From Paramecium sonneborni (Eukaryota; Ciliophora; Oligohymenophorea; Peniculida; Parameciidae): DNA of 64,000 nucleotides. The notes beneath the pieces were generated by a model that made no database searches, was not told the origin of the DNA, and worked only from the letters and a program-made list of their open reading frames with translations. The translations under genes were made by a program, and so were the position numbers. The stretch covers positions 405,562-469,561 of the forward strand of contig CAJJDN010000032.1 in assembly GCA_905182985.1 (NCBI GenBank), written 5' to 3'. Positions 24,542 to 37,349 of this stretch are shown one piece after another (position 1 is the stretch's first letter; each line of letters starts with the position of its first letter).

Positions 24542-26084
24542 ATGATTTTATTAATTACCTTACTTTTCTACATAATCAAAAGCAAACCAAATTTGTCAGG
24601 ATTTATTGAGACAGACATAGAATAAGAGATAAAGTTGGATTACTCTGCAAAAGCAAAAAGTATCATAATAAAATTTAATTTGCAATCCTAAGACGCCTTA
24701 TGTTTAGTATCCTAAACTAGTTTAGATCTAGTTTAATTAACAGAATTAACAGATTTAACAAAGTCAAAAAGCTAATCATTTAGCTACGATTATCAAAGCT
24801 ATTTAGCTAACAGTACTTATCAATTAGTAGAAATATAGTTTTAAACTCTTATTTATATGAGATGTTTAGAAACTAATTACTCAAATGAAAAAAGCTTTTA
24901 TGAATTGTATATTTCAGAAAATCCTTATATTGAGACTTGTAATAATGATTGTAATGGTTACGACTATCCTGTTATCAAAAACTCTGTTTGTGTATCTATG
25001 TAATGTAATTGTTTAGATTAATCATTTGGGCTTTATTGCCAATTTTAATCAATTACGATATATAGCAATATTTTATCTAAATTATAAATAGAATCTCATC
25101 AATGGATATACTTAGAATATGAATTAAGTACAACTAATTTAGAATTTTAATGTTTGTCTCTAGAAGAAGATGTATGTAAATATAAATTTAAATTATTCAA
25201 GATTATAGTTTAGTTTTTAAGTAAACACCTTAAGTTAAAATTCCTACTTTGTAAAACAGCAAAAACTTATAGTCTAAAGTAAATGTATAAGAATAATTAA
25301 TAACTAATTAATCAAATTTTAATGTTGACGTAATCTATATTGGTCTCTACAATAATCAAACTAACCCTATTGAATTACAATTTAAAATTGTTACATATTA
25401 TGAAGATGATCAGTCTCTTTATGAGCGTAATAAAATAATTATTATCATAACTGTTTGTGTTATTGCCGCTCTTCTATTATTTACAATAGGGTTATCTGCA
25501 TTAAGAACTAGAAAAAAAAGATTAATTCGAAAATAAGTATAGGAAGCTATTCGCAGGAATTTAAATTAATAAGGAAATATAGATTAACAATCTCCTTTTA
25601 GATAAGCAAATCCATCTATTTATAAAGGTATATATACTCATTATTATATTATGAAGGTTTCTAAATAAGATTTATTAAGGATCATTTTAAAGCAAATTAT
25701 TATAATAAATTTATTACAACTTATCCTGGATTATCATAATTCGAAGAATGTGCAGTTTGTTTAGAATCAATGAAGAAAGCTAATAATAAATTATAAAATG
25801 TTTGTGCTGTGACTCCTTGTTTTCATATTTTCCATTATATTTGTCTTTAAGAATGGTTGCTTAGATAAAAAAATTGCCCATTTTGTAGAACTGAATATAC
25901 TAGAAAAAAAATTATATAAGATTATCCATGGTTAGATATTGCAAATTTATAAATCAAAAATACTGACTCAAATTATCTTTGTCGTATCAAAAATTAAATA
26001 GAAAGTGTTAATGAAAGTCGTATAGAATTAACTAACCATTAATAATTAGATTAAATTAATCAATTGTAGGAAGTTAAAGATTGA
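24542..26084 (+). CDS. Single-pass membrane RING-finger protein
   Basis: Two introns, of 26 nt in the middle and 23 nt before the RING, give 497 residues. The N-terminus (MILLITLLFYII) looks like a signal peptide. It is followed by a Cys-containing ectodomain with CNNDCNGYDYP and MQCNCLDQSFGLYCQF (EGF-like), then a transmembrane segment (IIIIITVCVIAALLLFTIGL) with a basic stop-transfer. The cytosolic RING-H2 has CAVCLES, CFHIFHYICLQEWL and CPFC. This is the layout of transmembrane E3 ubiquitin ligases that act on membrane proteins. The start is the first ATG, 135 nt after the channel gene. Confidence 0.85.
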
Positions 26085-26130
26085 TAATTATTTATACTAT
26101 GAAAAATAATCATTCATAATTTCAATAATA

Positions 26131-26209
26131 GATACTTTGGCTGAGTGGTTAAAACAGTGGTTAGAAAAGGCTGTGGGAATTTCGCAAGAGTTTTAATCTC
26201 ATAAGCATC
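26131..26209 (+). pseudogene. Decayed tRNA-Ser(AGA)
   Basis: The start GATACTTTGGCTGAGTGGTT has the acceptor strand plus the D-arm of a class II tRNA. The anticodon loop TTAGAAA gives AGA (Ser). A long variable arm follows, and the 3-prime strand AAGCATC pairs with the 5-prime strand except for one A-C mismatch. The anticodon stem has two clear mismatches next to the loop, and the T-loop reads TTTTAAT in place of TTCGAAT, losing the invariant C-G and the B-box. It is therefore probably a pseudogene or a relic. Confidence 0.65.
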
Positions 26210-26211
26210 TA

Positions 26212-26220
26212 TTTTTTTTT
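26212..26220 (+). terminator. T-run behind the tRNA relic (RNA polymerase III terminator)
   Basis: Nine consecutive T residues start three bases after the tRNA-like sequence, as expected of a pol III terminator kept from the original gene. Confidence 0.55.
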
Positions 26221-27123
26221 ATATTAACTAAAATTATAATTATTCCCAAATTAAAATTATTATTAATATTTATTCAAAAATAAATAAGTTTAAATATTAA
26301 TATTCATTCATAATTAAGTTTTTTCTATAAAATTGTCATCGATAAGCTATTGAATGGATAGAACAATAGAAATTTAAAATATTATCTATTTGGATTAAGC
26401 CAAATAAAAGTTTTCAAATCGTAAATGATGAATGAGATAGAATTTACATCTTCAAAATTAAATAATGAGTAAAATAATAAAGCTTTTTCATATTGACTCG
26501 ATGATTCTTGTTCATTTTCAAAGAGGAAATGAAATTTGAACTACTATTGTTGTAAAAATCATTTCATAAAATATTGAATACATAAAAGTTGATAACTTTT
26601 TATCATTTAAATTTTCGGAATTTCCAATATAATTTTTTGTTTCAAAAATATAATAACAAACGAATAAAAGCAAATAATGGAACTTTTTTTTTTATTATTT
26701 CTATCTAAATCATGGTTTTAAAATTAGAAAATTTTCATCTGAAAACTTTTAAAAGCATATAATTCTTTATATTTTAACATTGAATCTATTCTAAAAATTT
26801 AGATAAATTATTTTATAATCTTACTAAAAAAATTGAATCTAATAATAGTATCGAATGATTGATTATTAGAATGATTAATAGTTCTATTATTATACATACT
26901 AATTTTGACTATATTATTACGAAAGTCTTTCTTAGGAATGACTCAAGTTGAATCACTATTGAAATGTTTCAAAATCTTCATTGAATATTTTAAATCATCT
27001 ATATAAATTAGAACCAATCATATAATAAATACATGAATAAAATAAACAAAAAACAAATTTAAATTGTGATTTATCAATTTGAAAATTAATAAAAATATTT
27101 TTATTAAAAGAAACAACCATCAT
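26221..27123. other. Intergenic, nothing recognised
   Basis: About 900 bases, very AT-rich, with no frame, repeat or RNA that I could support. It is one of the longer empty stretches in an otherwise compact region. Confidence 0.5.
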
Positions 27124-27372
27124 ATGGATTCAAGCCAAACCTTTTTCAACTCAAATTCATCTTTTACTCCATCATCTCCCTAAAAAACTAGGTATTAATG
27201 CATTTTTTATAAAAGACCTCTTCCAAGTCCTTCCTTAGATAGTCTAGAAGATTTCAATTTAAACGACATATTATCAGTAGGAGAAAGCTCAAGAAAGTCT
27301 TCAGGTTAGAGGTTTGAGAAACCTGTTTTAGTAATTGAGTATTTAGTAGAAAAACTCAAAGACTATGAATGA
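27124..27372 (+). CDS. Small Ser/Pro-rich protein of unknown function
   Basis: One 24-nt intron (27192-27215, ending AAG) gives 74 residues. Ser, Pro, Leu and Asp dominate (RPLPSPSLDSLEDFNLNDIL), with a short amphipathic helix at the C-terminus (VLVIEYLVEKLKDYE). This composition is typical of a disordered regulatory peptide with SP/TP phosphosites. It may be only the first exon of a longer gene, because Gln/Lys codons continue in frame past the TGA. Confidence 0.45.
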
Positions 27373-28027
27373 ACTTAAATGGAATAAAAAAAACTTCAGA
27401 AAAAAAAAGAAAGAAAAACAAAATAATCACTAATATGTATTAATAATTTTTTTTCTTTCATTCTCATTACAAATTAATAAGTTGAAGTTCCTCTTCTATT
27501 AAAATGAACTGGAATCTTCAGCCTAAAAATAAATATTAAAATAATGGTAAATGTAATTGTGTGAATTCAATTTTCATTTTTATCCTTAATTTTGCATTAA
27601 CTGATGAGCTCGAAGCATTCCTTAGTGAAAATTAGATCAAATAAATAATTTGCATTAATGTATTTAAGCCAAATAGACAGTTAATAAAGTATATTAGAAA
27701 TATATAAATTATTCTAAATTATTAATTATAATTCAAAATTTAATGATACAAATAATTCTAAAAAAATAGCTAAATTTTATTTATATTGTTTTTAATAATT
27801 ATTTTATTAATTTATAACAACTTTCTAGTAATAAATTGTTTGATTAGATTAGTTGAAAACAATTCTTTTCCAAATCAGATATTAAGAAATAAAATGAATT
27901 TTTTAATTTGAAAAAAATTCTAAAATAAAGTAGAATTAAATCATTAAAATTTTTTCATAATCTTTGGTGAAATAGATTAAGCATTTTGGTTTCATTTATA
28001 TTTATTATTATTAATAAGAATAAAATT
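27373..28027. other. Intergenic, nothing recognised
   Basis: About 650 AT-rich bases before the RBR ligase gene. Short open stretches exist in all frames but none looks like protein. Confidence 0.5.
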
Positions 28028-29261
28028 ATGAAATCTTTATAATTAACTTAAATACCATTGAAACAATTATAATAGGATGAACAAAGTTTAAGCTTTATTT
28101 AACAGTGTAAATGTTGCAAAAAGAATATTTAGAGAGATAGAAATATACTAGATGATCTTTATTGCTAAAAATGTCTTCTTTAAATTAAAAAGTTAAAAAT
28201 TCAAGTTAAACCATAAAAAAAAAAAATTTAAAGTAGCATAGTTGGATAGGATTGTACAATATCTATGAACCCTGAATTTAATCTCGATTTAATATTTTCA
28301 TAATGCAGAGTATGTTTCAAAAATAAATGTCTCATAAATATATGTGCAAATAACCATTATTTTTGTGAATCTTGTTTATAATAATATATACTTAATACAT
28401 ATACAAGATCTTTAAATTGTATCGATTAAAACTGTAAGATTTAATTGAATTATCAGCTTGTATATTTTTATTTGAATGAAGTATAAATAACTAAATGGAA
28501 AGCTTATTTTGATTAAATATCTTGTATAAATGAAAATTGTTAATAAGAATGGTAAGTTTTCCCTAATAAAATTAAAGGATGTGTTGAAATAATTTCACAA
28601 GATGAATGTATTTGTCAAGTTTGCAAAACGATCTTTTGTTATAAATGTAGAACAATTCATAGAGGAAAAAAATGTGATGAAGAAAAACTTCTAAAAATTT
28701 ATTTAAAAGAAAATAAATGTTTTAGATGTAGTTAATGTAATGTTTTGTAATAACCATCATTTTGTCATAACAATTATGATATTAATAAATTAGTGTAATG
28801 AAATTATATAATATTTTAGATAATGGAAAGAAAATATATATTAATGTTATATTTGTAAAAAATCATTTTGTTATGATTGTTAAGAGAAAAGTTAAGTATA
28901 ATTATTTAATAAATTGAAATGTCAGCATTGTGCTACATAATATTATAGATGGAAGGAGGAGAAGATTTTTTGGCTGAAGAAGTTTTTATTTGCTTTGCTT
29001 TTTATAATATTAGTTATACCAGTTTCAGTTCATTCAACTTTATGTTATGGATTGATGGAAGTTATGGATTTAGTTATGCCAAAATTAGATTCTTATTGCA
29101 AATCAGAAGATAAAAGAGTGCAAATAATAATGTGTTTTTGTTTTCCTTTAATAATAATAGGAATGTTAGTATTATATGCAATATTAATGATTCCACTTTT
29201 ATTTTACTTTGGATATCAATTTTATAGAATAAGATACTTAATGATTGAAGAATAAAATTGA
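28028..29261 (+). CDS. RBR-type (RING1-IBR-RING2) E3 ubiquitin ligase, membrane-anchored
   Basis: One 25-nt intron late in the gene gives 402 residues. An N-terminal CKCCKKN..YCQKC zinc pair precedes RING1 (CRVCFKNKCL, CANNHYFCESCLQQY, NCIDQNCK). Then comes an IBR-like segment (CQVCKTIFCYKCRTIHRGKK followed by C) and a RING2-like segment (CSQCNVLQQPSFCHN, CYICKKSFCYDC, CQHCAT). RBR ligases transfer ubiquitin via a Cys in RING2. The C-terminal 100 residues contain two hydrophobic segments (FLFALLFIILVIPVSV and MCFCFPLIIIGMLVLYAILM), so it is anchored in a membrane like RNF144/RNF19-type ligases. The exact catalytic Cys is not certain by eye. Confidence 0.82.
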
Positions 29262-29314
29262 ATATGAGAGATAGTAGATATATTGAGTTAAATTGATATA
29301 TAATAATATAAAAA

Positions 29315-29913
29315 ATGAAATTAAGAATTCTTTGTATAATGATAATGGGAGTATTCTCATCTTTATCAAATGAGAAAATTACACATAAAGTAAAAATAGG
29401 AATAACAATTGATGGTTAAAAGGAAGGGGAAATAACATTAGGGTTATTTGGAGAGGTTGTACCTAAAACAGTTGAAAACTTTAGAGCATTATGCACAGGA
29501 GAGAAAGGTTTAGGTTATGCAGGATCACCATTTCATAGAATTATACCAAATTTTATGATTTAAGGGGGTGATTTAATAAATGGAAATGGAACTGGAGGTG
29601 TATCAATATATGGTAATAAATTTAATGATGAAAACTTTAAATTGGAACATGAAATAGGATGTATATCTATGGCTAATTCTGGACCTAATACAAATGGATG
29701 TTAATTCTTTATAACAACTGCTGAAACTCATTGGGTAATTTAATAATTGATATTATTTCTAAGTTAGATGGAAAACATGTCGTTTTTGGAAGAGTTATTG
29801 AAAATATGGATTTAGTTAAAAAGATTGAATCTAAAGGATCACAAAGTGGTAAACCATAAGCAAATATAGTCTTTGATACTTGTAATGCTGAAATTATATA
29901 AGAATAATCATGA
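29315..29913 (+). CDS. Secretory-pathway cyclophilin (peptidyl-prolyl isomerase)
   Basis: One 29-nt intron (29735-29763, ending AAG) gives 189 residues. A signal peptide ([16 protein letters not shown]) precedes a full cyclophilin domain: [68 protein letters not shown] and the Trp of the cyclosporin-binding loop. All active-site residues (R, F, M, Q, W) are present. The signal peptide and cyclophilin B-like spacing suggest folding assistance in the ER. The stop is 86 nt from the convergent V-ATPase gene. Confidence 0.95.
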
Positions 29914-29998
29914 ACAAATTTTATATATTATTCCAAATATATTTAACTATGATTTATCTTTATATTTTATGTTTGAACAATTATAATAATACTCATTC

Positions 29999-30546
29999 TC
30001 AAGTTTATGATAAAATCAAAGAAACAATAAGCCCATATAATGCCAAAGCTTCAGCAAAAATTAAAATCAAAATCATTCCTACAAAAATTCTATCTTATTA
30101 TGCATTAGCTCTGACTCCTGCATCACCAACTATACCAATTGATAATCCTGCAGCCTAAAATTTGTAAAATTAATAAATCTTACTAATGAGCTCAATCCAC
30201 AACATAATCCAGCAGATAAATATGCATATCCTTACTATGCGGATGAACAATTTGCCACTATTTAATTATATAAAATAATTAATACCTTTTCCTTGTAAAA
30301 TAACACCAACAATCATCCCATAAATTCCCAAAATACCAGCCATGACAACTGGAATGACAGACTTCATAATTAAATCTGGTTTCAATACACCCATTGAACA
30401 AATACCTACTCCAGATTTTGTGGCACCATATGATGATCCCAAATCTCAAAATTTTATATAAAATTACTTGCAAAAACGACTGCAGATGCCACTCCAATAT
30501 ATCCAAAGAAGTAGGCAGAATCAGGAGGAGGGATTGGGTCAGACAT
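29999..30546 (-). CDS. ATP6V0C: V-type H+-ATPase 16-kDa proteolipid subunit c
   Basis: Three introns (30445-30467, 30258-30285, 30155-30183) give 155 residues, exactly the family size. Four transmembrane helices are visible: [55 protein letters not shown] and [20 protein letters not shown], the last carrying the proton-binding Glu. The subunit forms the rotating c-ring that moves protons into acidic compartments such as food vacuoles and acidocalcisomes. The first intron ends GAG, and the protein match on both sides leaves no other choice of acceptor. Confidence 0.96.
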
Positions 30547-31352
30547 TATTATTAATTATTTTATTTAATGGAAATTCAAGATTTAATATGTATTTATAAA
30601 TGCTAATTAATTATAATTAATAACTTAAATTATTCCACAATATGCTCTAAAATATTGATTCGTATTTTCTTATCTTTCTAACTTGAAAAATTTTAAACAA
30701 TTATAAATCCAAAGTTTATTCTACATTTAATCAATCGAATATATGTATATATATTCAATTTTAGAGATTATTCTTATTTACATGTATTTTCAAAATATTA
30801 TTCCTTTTAAAAAATATCATCAAACAAAACTTATTCACTTAATTTTAATAATAATGAAACTTAGATTAAGAAATAGAACAATGTAAAAAGAACTGTATAA
30901 TTATAATCTTACAAAATGTGTAATTTTAAAATAAATTGAATTTTATTTATATTTATTAGATAAATAAATGTAATCAAATCATTTTTGAAATTCAAGCAAT
31001 TATTATCCAGAAGCTTTCAATATATATAATCGTTCACATGAAACTTTAATATTTATATTTTGTTGTTTTTCTAAAAAAATTATTGATTTTAAACTAAGAA
31101 TTTAAAAGTATTAACATGAGCAAAAACATTCAAATTTAAACTTAATGCTTAATTAAGTAAAACTTTGAAAGCATTACCTTCTTTATTAGCTTAAGACTTG
31201 TTGGTATGATTACATTCAATAAATTGTAGAGGAAATATATTTTCTTAATCATATCTTGCATATTTGTTTGATAGTATAAAGCAAAGTTAATAATAGTAAA
31301 ATATTTAGATTTATAAAATACATAAAAAACATTATTATTTTTAAATTTTCTA
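30547..31352. other. Intergenic (divergent promoters), nothing recognised
   Basis: About 800 AT-rich bases between the divergent V-ATPase c gene and the unknown gene at 31353, so it must hold both promoters. No frame or repeat is evident. Confidence 0.5.
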
Positions 31353-32133
31353 ATGAGTGTTAAAGTATAATTAATACATTAACAATGGGATGAGATTAGG
31401 AAAGTCTTGAGAGCTACTTAAAGAAAATTTACAATTAGTAATAATCTATCTCTTACAAATTGTATTCCTATAAATAAAAGCTAAGATTAAGCCAAAAAAG
31501 AAGCAAATTTTTCTGATAATGAATGGGAATTTTACAATAATAACCCCAATGCTTTATTATTATTAAAAGATACTTGTCGAAGTGTATTTATTCGATTAAT
31601 TTTTAGACACAAGGCGAAAGTTTTATTTGAGCTAAAGAAGAAGAGAACTATCTTCTTAAAATGATTAAGAATTTTATAGTTAATTACAAAGTAGAAGAGA
31701 ATAAGTGAAGAAGCAAAGAATTCTATATAGCAATGTCATCAATTTGGAAAAAGCTATAAAATAAGTAACAATACCTAAATCAAGTTAAACAAGACCTTCA
31801 ACAAGGGTTAGATAAAATAGTTAAGAGATCTAATTAAATAAAAATAACTAAATGAAATAAAATTAAATGGATAAAAATAAAACAAATAAAGTTATTCCGA
31901 TTGAAAATTAATAAGGTTAATTAAATAGTGATAATAAAAAAGCTAAGAGGAATTCTAATAATTTTTGGCATAAAATAAAAACTCCAACTAATAATAATAA
32001 GGATCATATGAATCAAATTTTGAAAAAAAGATTCAAAAATAACAATGATATGTCTTTGGATATATGTTGCTTCAATTATGAATCATTGTCATTATTAAAT
32101 TAAGTAAAGACTCCTACTTTATATAATTAATGA
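31353..32133 (+). CDS. Unknown basic protein
   Basis: One 25-nt intron (31582-31606, starting GTG) gives 251 residues. The beginning (VQLIHQQWDEIRKVLRATQR) looks helical. The remainder is Lys/Asn/Gln-rich and probably disordered apart from KSRREQVKKQ-type helices in the middle. No family is recognised. The start is the first ATG in frame; the gene ends 25 nt before the Nudix gene. Confidence 0.55.
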
Positions 32134-32158
32134 TTTTCTATAATTATTTATTTTTTTA

Positions 32159-32590
32159 ATGAAATAAAGACCTTAATTGGCATGTGATGCTGTATGTTTT
32201 CGAAAACTGTAAAATGATATTAAAAAAGTTTTATTGATTACAAGAGGACATAAACCATTTTTAGGAAAATATGCATTTCCAGGAGGACATTTAGATTATG
32301 GTGAAGACCCAATTTAATGTTGTTTAAGAGAGCTTAAAGAAGAAACAGGAATTTTGGGTTTAAGTGTTGATTTAATTGATGTAAAGGGATCTCCAGATAG
32401 AGATCCAAGAGGACATTATGTTTCAATAGTTTATAAAATTGAAGTACCAGATGATGCTGAACCTATAGCAGCAGATGATGCAAAAACTGCTTAATGGGTT
32501 AGCGTTGATGAAATACTAAAATTAGGTAAAGATGCTTTCGCTTTTGATCATTATGAAATTTTAGAATATGCTCATAAAAAGTTTCCTTGA
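32159..32590 (+). CDS. Nudix hydrolase
   Basis: A single exon of 143 residues, the standard size of a one-domain Nudix enzyme. The Nudix box is complete: GGHLDYGEDPIQCCLRELKE followed by ETGI, supplying the metal-binding REXXEE core. Nearby KKVLLITRG, GKYAFPGGHL and QWVSVDEILKLG match the ADP-ribose/NUDT15-type fold. It cleaves a nucleoside diphosphate linked to another group; the natural substrate cannot be read from the sequence. The start lies 25 nt after the previous stop, so the intergenic promoter is minimal. Confidence 0.93.
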
Positions 32591-32701
32591 ATTATAATAA
32601 TTGAAAAAAGCATATTTCAAATAACAAAAATAATAAATTAATAAATTTTAATTTTTGTTCATACATTTTAAAATTTTATGATATTTTACAAAATATTTAT
32701 A

Positions 32702-34174
32702 TCATGGAAATAGTTCGAATCTCGTTAAAGTTTTAATTGGAGAAAGTTAAGGGGATCTATGAGAAAAAGTTTCCATTTTTTTAAAGCCTCTTCTAATTGC
32801 TTCTTTCTTCATATTATTGACTGGCTTTTATTAAATATTTAAAGTTCTTGGTGTTAATTGTAAATATTTATCTAAATTTGTATTAGTATTTATTTTGAGT
32901 CTGGAACTGAATATTTTATCATTGCATTTAGGAGTTTTATTTAGAATTAATGAAAATTTATTAGTTTTAAAGTTTCGAAAAGCTTAATGATTAAGGGCAG
33001 CTTTTGCTGATATTCTTTTATAAGGATCTAATTCAAGCATAGATTGCAACAAATTAAATGTTTTTTCAGACAAATTTGGTAATAAAGAATAATCTACTGA
33101 TCCTTTGTAATTTTAATATAATCGTTCATCAGGATCAGGTCCCTAAAAAGGAGACTTTCCTCCAGTTAATAACATAAATAAGATGACACCTACACTATAA
33201 ATATCAATTTTGTAATCATATATCTTATCTTAAAGTACTTCAGGTGCCACAAATCCAGGAGTTCCACATCTTGTATAAATATACTTTCCATCTATTTTAT
33301 AGAAATCAGCTAAACCAAAGTCTGTAATTGCAATTTAAAAAGAGTTTCTATCTTTTAATAAAATATTTGAAGGTTTCAAGTCTCTATGTAGAATGCCTTA
33401 TGAATGCATAAATAATAATCCTTATAGTAATTATTTAGTAATATAAAGACATTCTTCCTCAGAAAGATATCTTTCTTTAATTAATTAGGAAAGCTCTCCT
33501 TATTCTATCATTTCATAAACAATAAAAATAAACTCAGCATTTTCAAAAGTTTCGTAGAAATGAGTTATCGCTGGATGATTCAAAATACGAACTATTTATA
33601 ATTCTTTTGTTAAAACTAAATAGTCTTAATAATTTATTAAGGTTTTCTTTTCGAAAACTTTAACAGCATAATTTTATTGAGTAGTTCTAGATTTTATTTT
33701 ATAAACCTAAGATTTATAAAATAATTTAATACTTTTCCAAATGTTCCTTAACCAAGTAAAGTAATAATTGAATATTTACTTGTAAAATCTTGTTAAATAC
33801 AATAAAGTTTGAGTTACGAAAGCCAATTCATAATCATTCCATAAATTTCTATAATTTATCCTGCTTTAATAATTTTAATTCCTGCTCCTAAATTTGGTTA
33901 CTCGATTTCACAAATGGTTGCATTTAAGATGTCTGCAATTTTATTTTAACCCTAAGAATAAATTAAACAGTTATACATTTTTTTTCTTTCGAAAGATGTA
34001 ATGACCTTGTAGGTATAATGTTTTGATTTTGAATGTTTGATGTTTGGAAGAATAAATATAGAAATTTTCTTATATGGATTCACTTATATTACGAGAAGCA
34101 GTTGTGTTCAGCCATAAAGAGCCTTTAGAAACATCAAAAAAAGAAGATGAGGGCACTTAACTTTTTATATTCAT
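32702..34174 (-). CDS. PH-like/kinase protein, third of a tandem trio
   Basis: Two introns (25 and 26 nt) give 473 residues. A PH-like N-terminal region (KGSLWLNTTASRNISE, then FYIYSSKHQTFKIKTLYLQG) leads into a kinase domain: LLGQGTFGKV, YAVKVFEK, LHRDLKPSNILL, ITDFGLAD, CGTPGFVAPEVL and DPYKRISAKAAL. All catalytic residues are intact. The tail (about 110 residues) is basic and Ser/Thr-rich. The order, the VKVFEK motif, GTPGFVAPE and the C-terminal sequence style are shared with the two genes just upstream on the same strand, only 96 and 45 nt apart. It is CAMK-like in the kinase core; the ligand is unknown. Confidence 0.88.
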
Positions 34175-34270
34175 AAAATTAATCAAATTTAATCATAAGG
34201 ATGAATACATAATAATTTGAATATGAAATATTAAATTTATAGATGATTATAATAAATTATCAAATGATAA

Positions 34271-35719
34271 TCAATATTTTAAAGATTATCTTTACTTTGA
34301 TAATTTAAGCTTATTAAATGTTGATTTCTATTCAGATGGTTCCGTTTTACATATGATTCCACTCTATTTACTTAATCTTTCAAAACTAGAAGTTGAGCTT
34401 CCATTTTATTTAGGAGAGAGTAAATTAGTTTTAATTTTAAATAGTTTTTAATTTTTTTTAGGACTTCTAGGACTGCTGTCTTCACTATTGAGATCTAGAT
34501 GAAATTGAGGTCTAGATCTCATGGAATGTCGTATACGAATAAAGATAGGTTGAGTTTCTTGTTAGAACCATTGATGAGATTTACATTGTAAAATTGAAAA
34601 TCGAAACAAAGGATTTTTGTTCAGCATATTTTTAAGTAGATCAATACAAGTTGTTGATAATTAAGTATTAGAAAAGTCTAAATTATTATCTGTATTTAAT
34701 TAAATAGTTTCTGATTCAGTAGCTCCTTTAAACAATGGTTTTCCAGTTAAAATAACATAGAGCAATGCTCCCAAACTATAAATATCTATCTTGAAATCAT
34801 AAGGATTATCTAATAAGATTTCAGGAGCAACATATCCAGGAGTACCACATCTGGTAAACATATATTTCCCATCTCTTCTATAGTAATCAGCTAATCCTAA
34901 GTCTGCAATAACTATATCAGTAATTTAACCTTTTTTACGAAGTAGTAAATTTTAAGGTTTTATATCTCTATGAAATATACCTTTCGAGTGCATATAAAGT
35001 AAAGCATTAAGAAGTTCCATCATTATTGTCTTTGCTTATTCTTCTTAAATTGATTAATTATTGTTAATATAATGAGTGAGATCACCCCCTGTTAAATAAT
35101 CAAATACGAGATAAATTTGAGTTTTTGTTTCGAAAACTTCATGTAATTAAATAATGTTCGAGTGTGATAATTATCTTAATATGTGTATCTCTTTTAATAG
35201 GGCCAATCTATCTGTCATTTAAGAAATTAAAGATTTTTCAAACACTTTTACTGCATTTTCAGCTAAATTATGTTTATTTCTGGCTTTATACACCTTTAAT
35301 TAAATTAATGAATACTTTAGCAAAGTTTCCTTATCCTATTACAGAGAGAAGATGATATCTCGATTAAAAATCTAATTGAATGCAATATTATTTGAGATTC
35401 ATATAAAACTCATCAACTTCACCATAAAAATTAAATTCAATTTAATTCTTTATTAAACAAATTCCTTACTGTTCCACTCTCATAACACAAGCATTTTCTA
35501 TATCTGCATATATTTCAGTCTATATATAAAAATGATGCATACATTCCCATCTTTCATTATTAGACATTTCCCTTATAATTTTAGAGAGATTAAATCATAC
35601 AAATTTACACTTTTTGTTGGTACATAAAATAACCCCTCTATAATTTAAGTGCTATTATTGATGACTTTTCGAGGTGACCAAAAACCCTAATCTTAATTAT
35701 CAAAAAATGATTTATACAT
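34271..35719 (-). CDS. PH-like/kinase protein, second of a tandem trio
   Basis: Two introns (23 and 22 nt; the second ends AAG) give 467 residues. The N-terminal domain starts KSFFDNQDQGFWSPRKVINN and continues with EGLFYVPTKSVNLYDLISLK, homologous to the PH-like region of its neighbours. The kinase core has VIGQGNFAKV, NAVKVFEKS, FHRDIKPQNLLL, IADLGLADYY, CGTPGYVAPEIL and DIYSLGALLYVIL. The usual DFG is DLG here, a conservative change tolerated in several active kinases. The Ser/Lys-rich tail ends SKQRQSLKY. Confidence 0.87.
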
Positions 35720-35764
35720 TGTTAATTTATAAAATTAACTCGATTTTATATATATATATTAATT

Positions 35765-37194
<1,430 letters not shown>

Positions 37195-37349
37195 AAATTC
37201 AATTTGTAATTATAATATCTTAATTTTTCTATTATTAATTGAATGCTGTCTGAATAAACGCAATATACTATTGATACTTTCAGAATTATATTTAATAATA
37301 TAAATGCAATATTTTCCTAGATTTCAAATAAGTCATTTTAGTTATTTTT

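Noticed and set aside
28214..28226. Apparent frameshift in the A-run of the RBR gene
   Set aside because: On recounting the twelve A residues the frame is continuous.
29910..30158. Plus-strand frame of 82 codons starting at the cyclophilin stop
   Set aside because: Antisense of the V-ATPase c gene, whose four helices and catalytic Glu are certain.
30279..30506. Minus-strand frame of 75 codons with standard stops
   Set aside because: Out-of-frame reading over a mini-intron of the V-ATPase subunit c gene.
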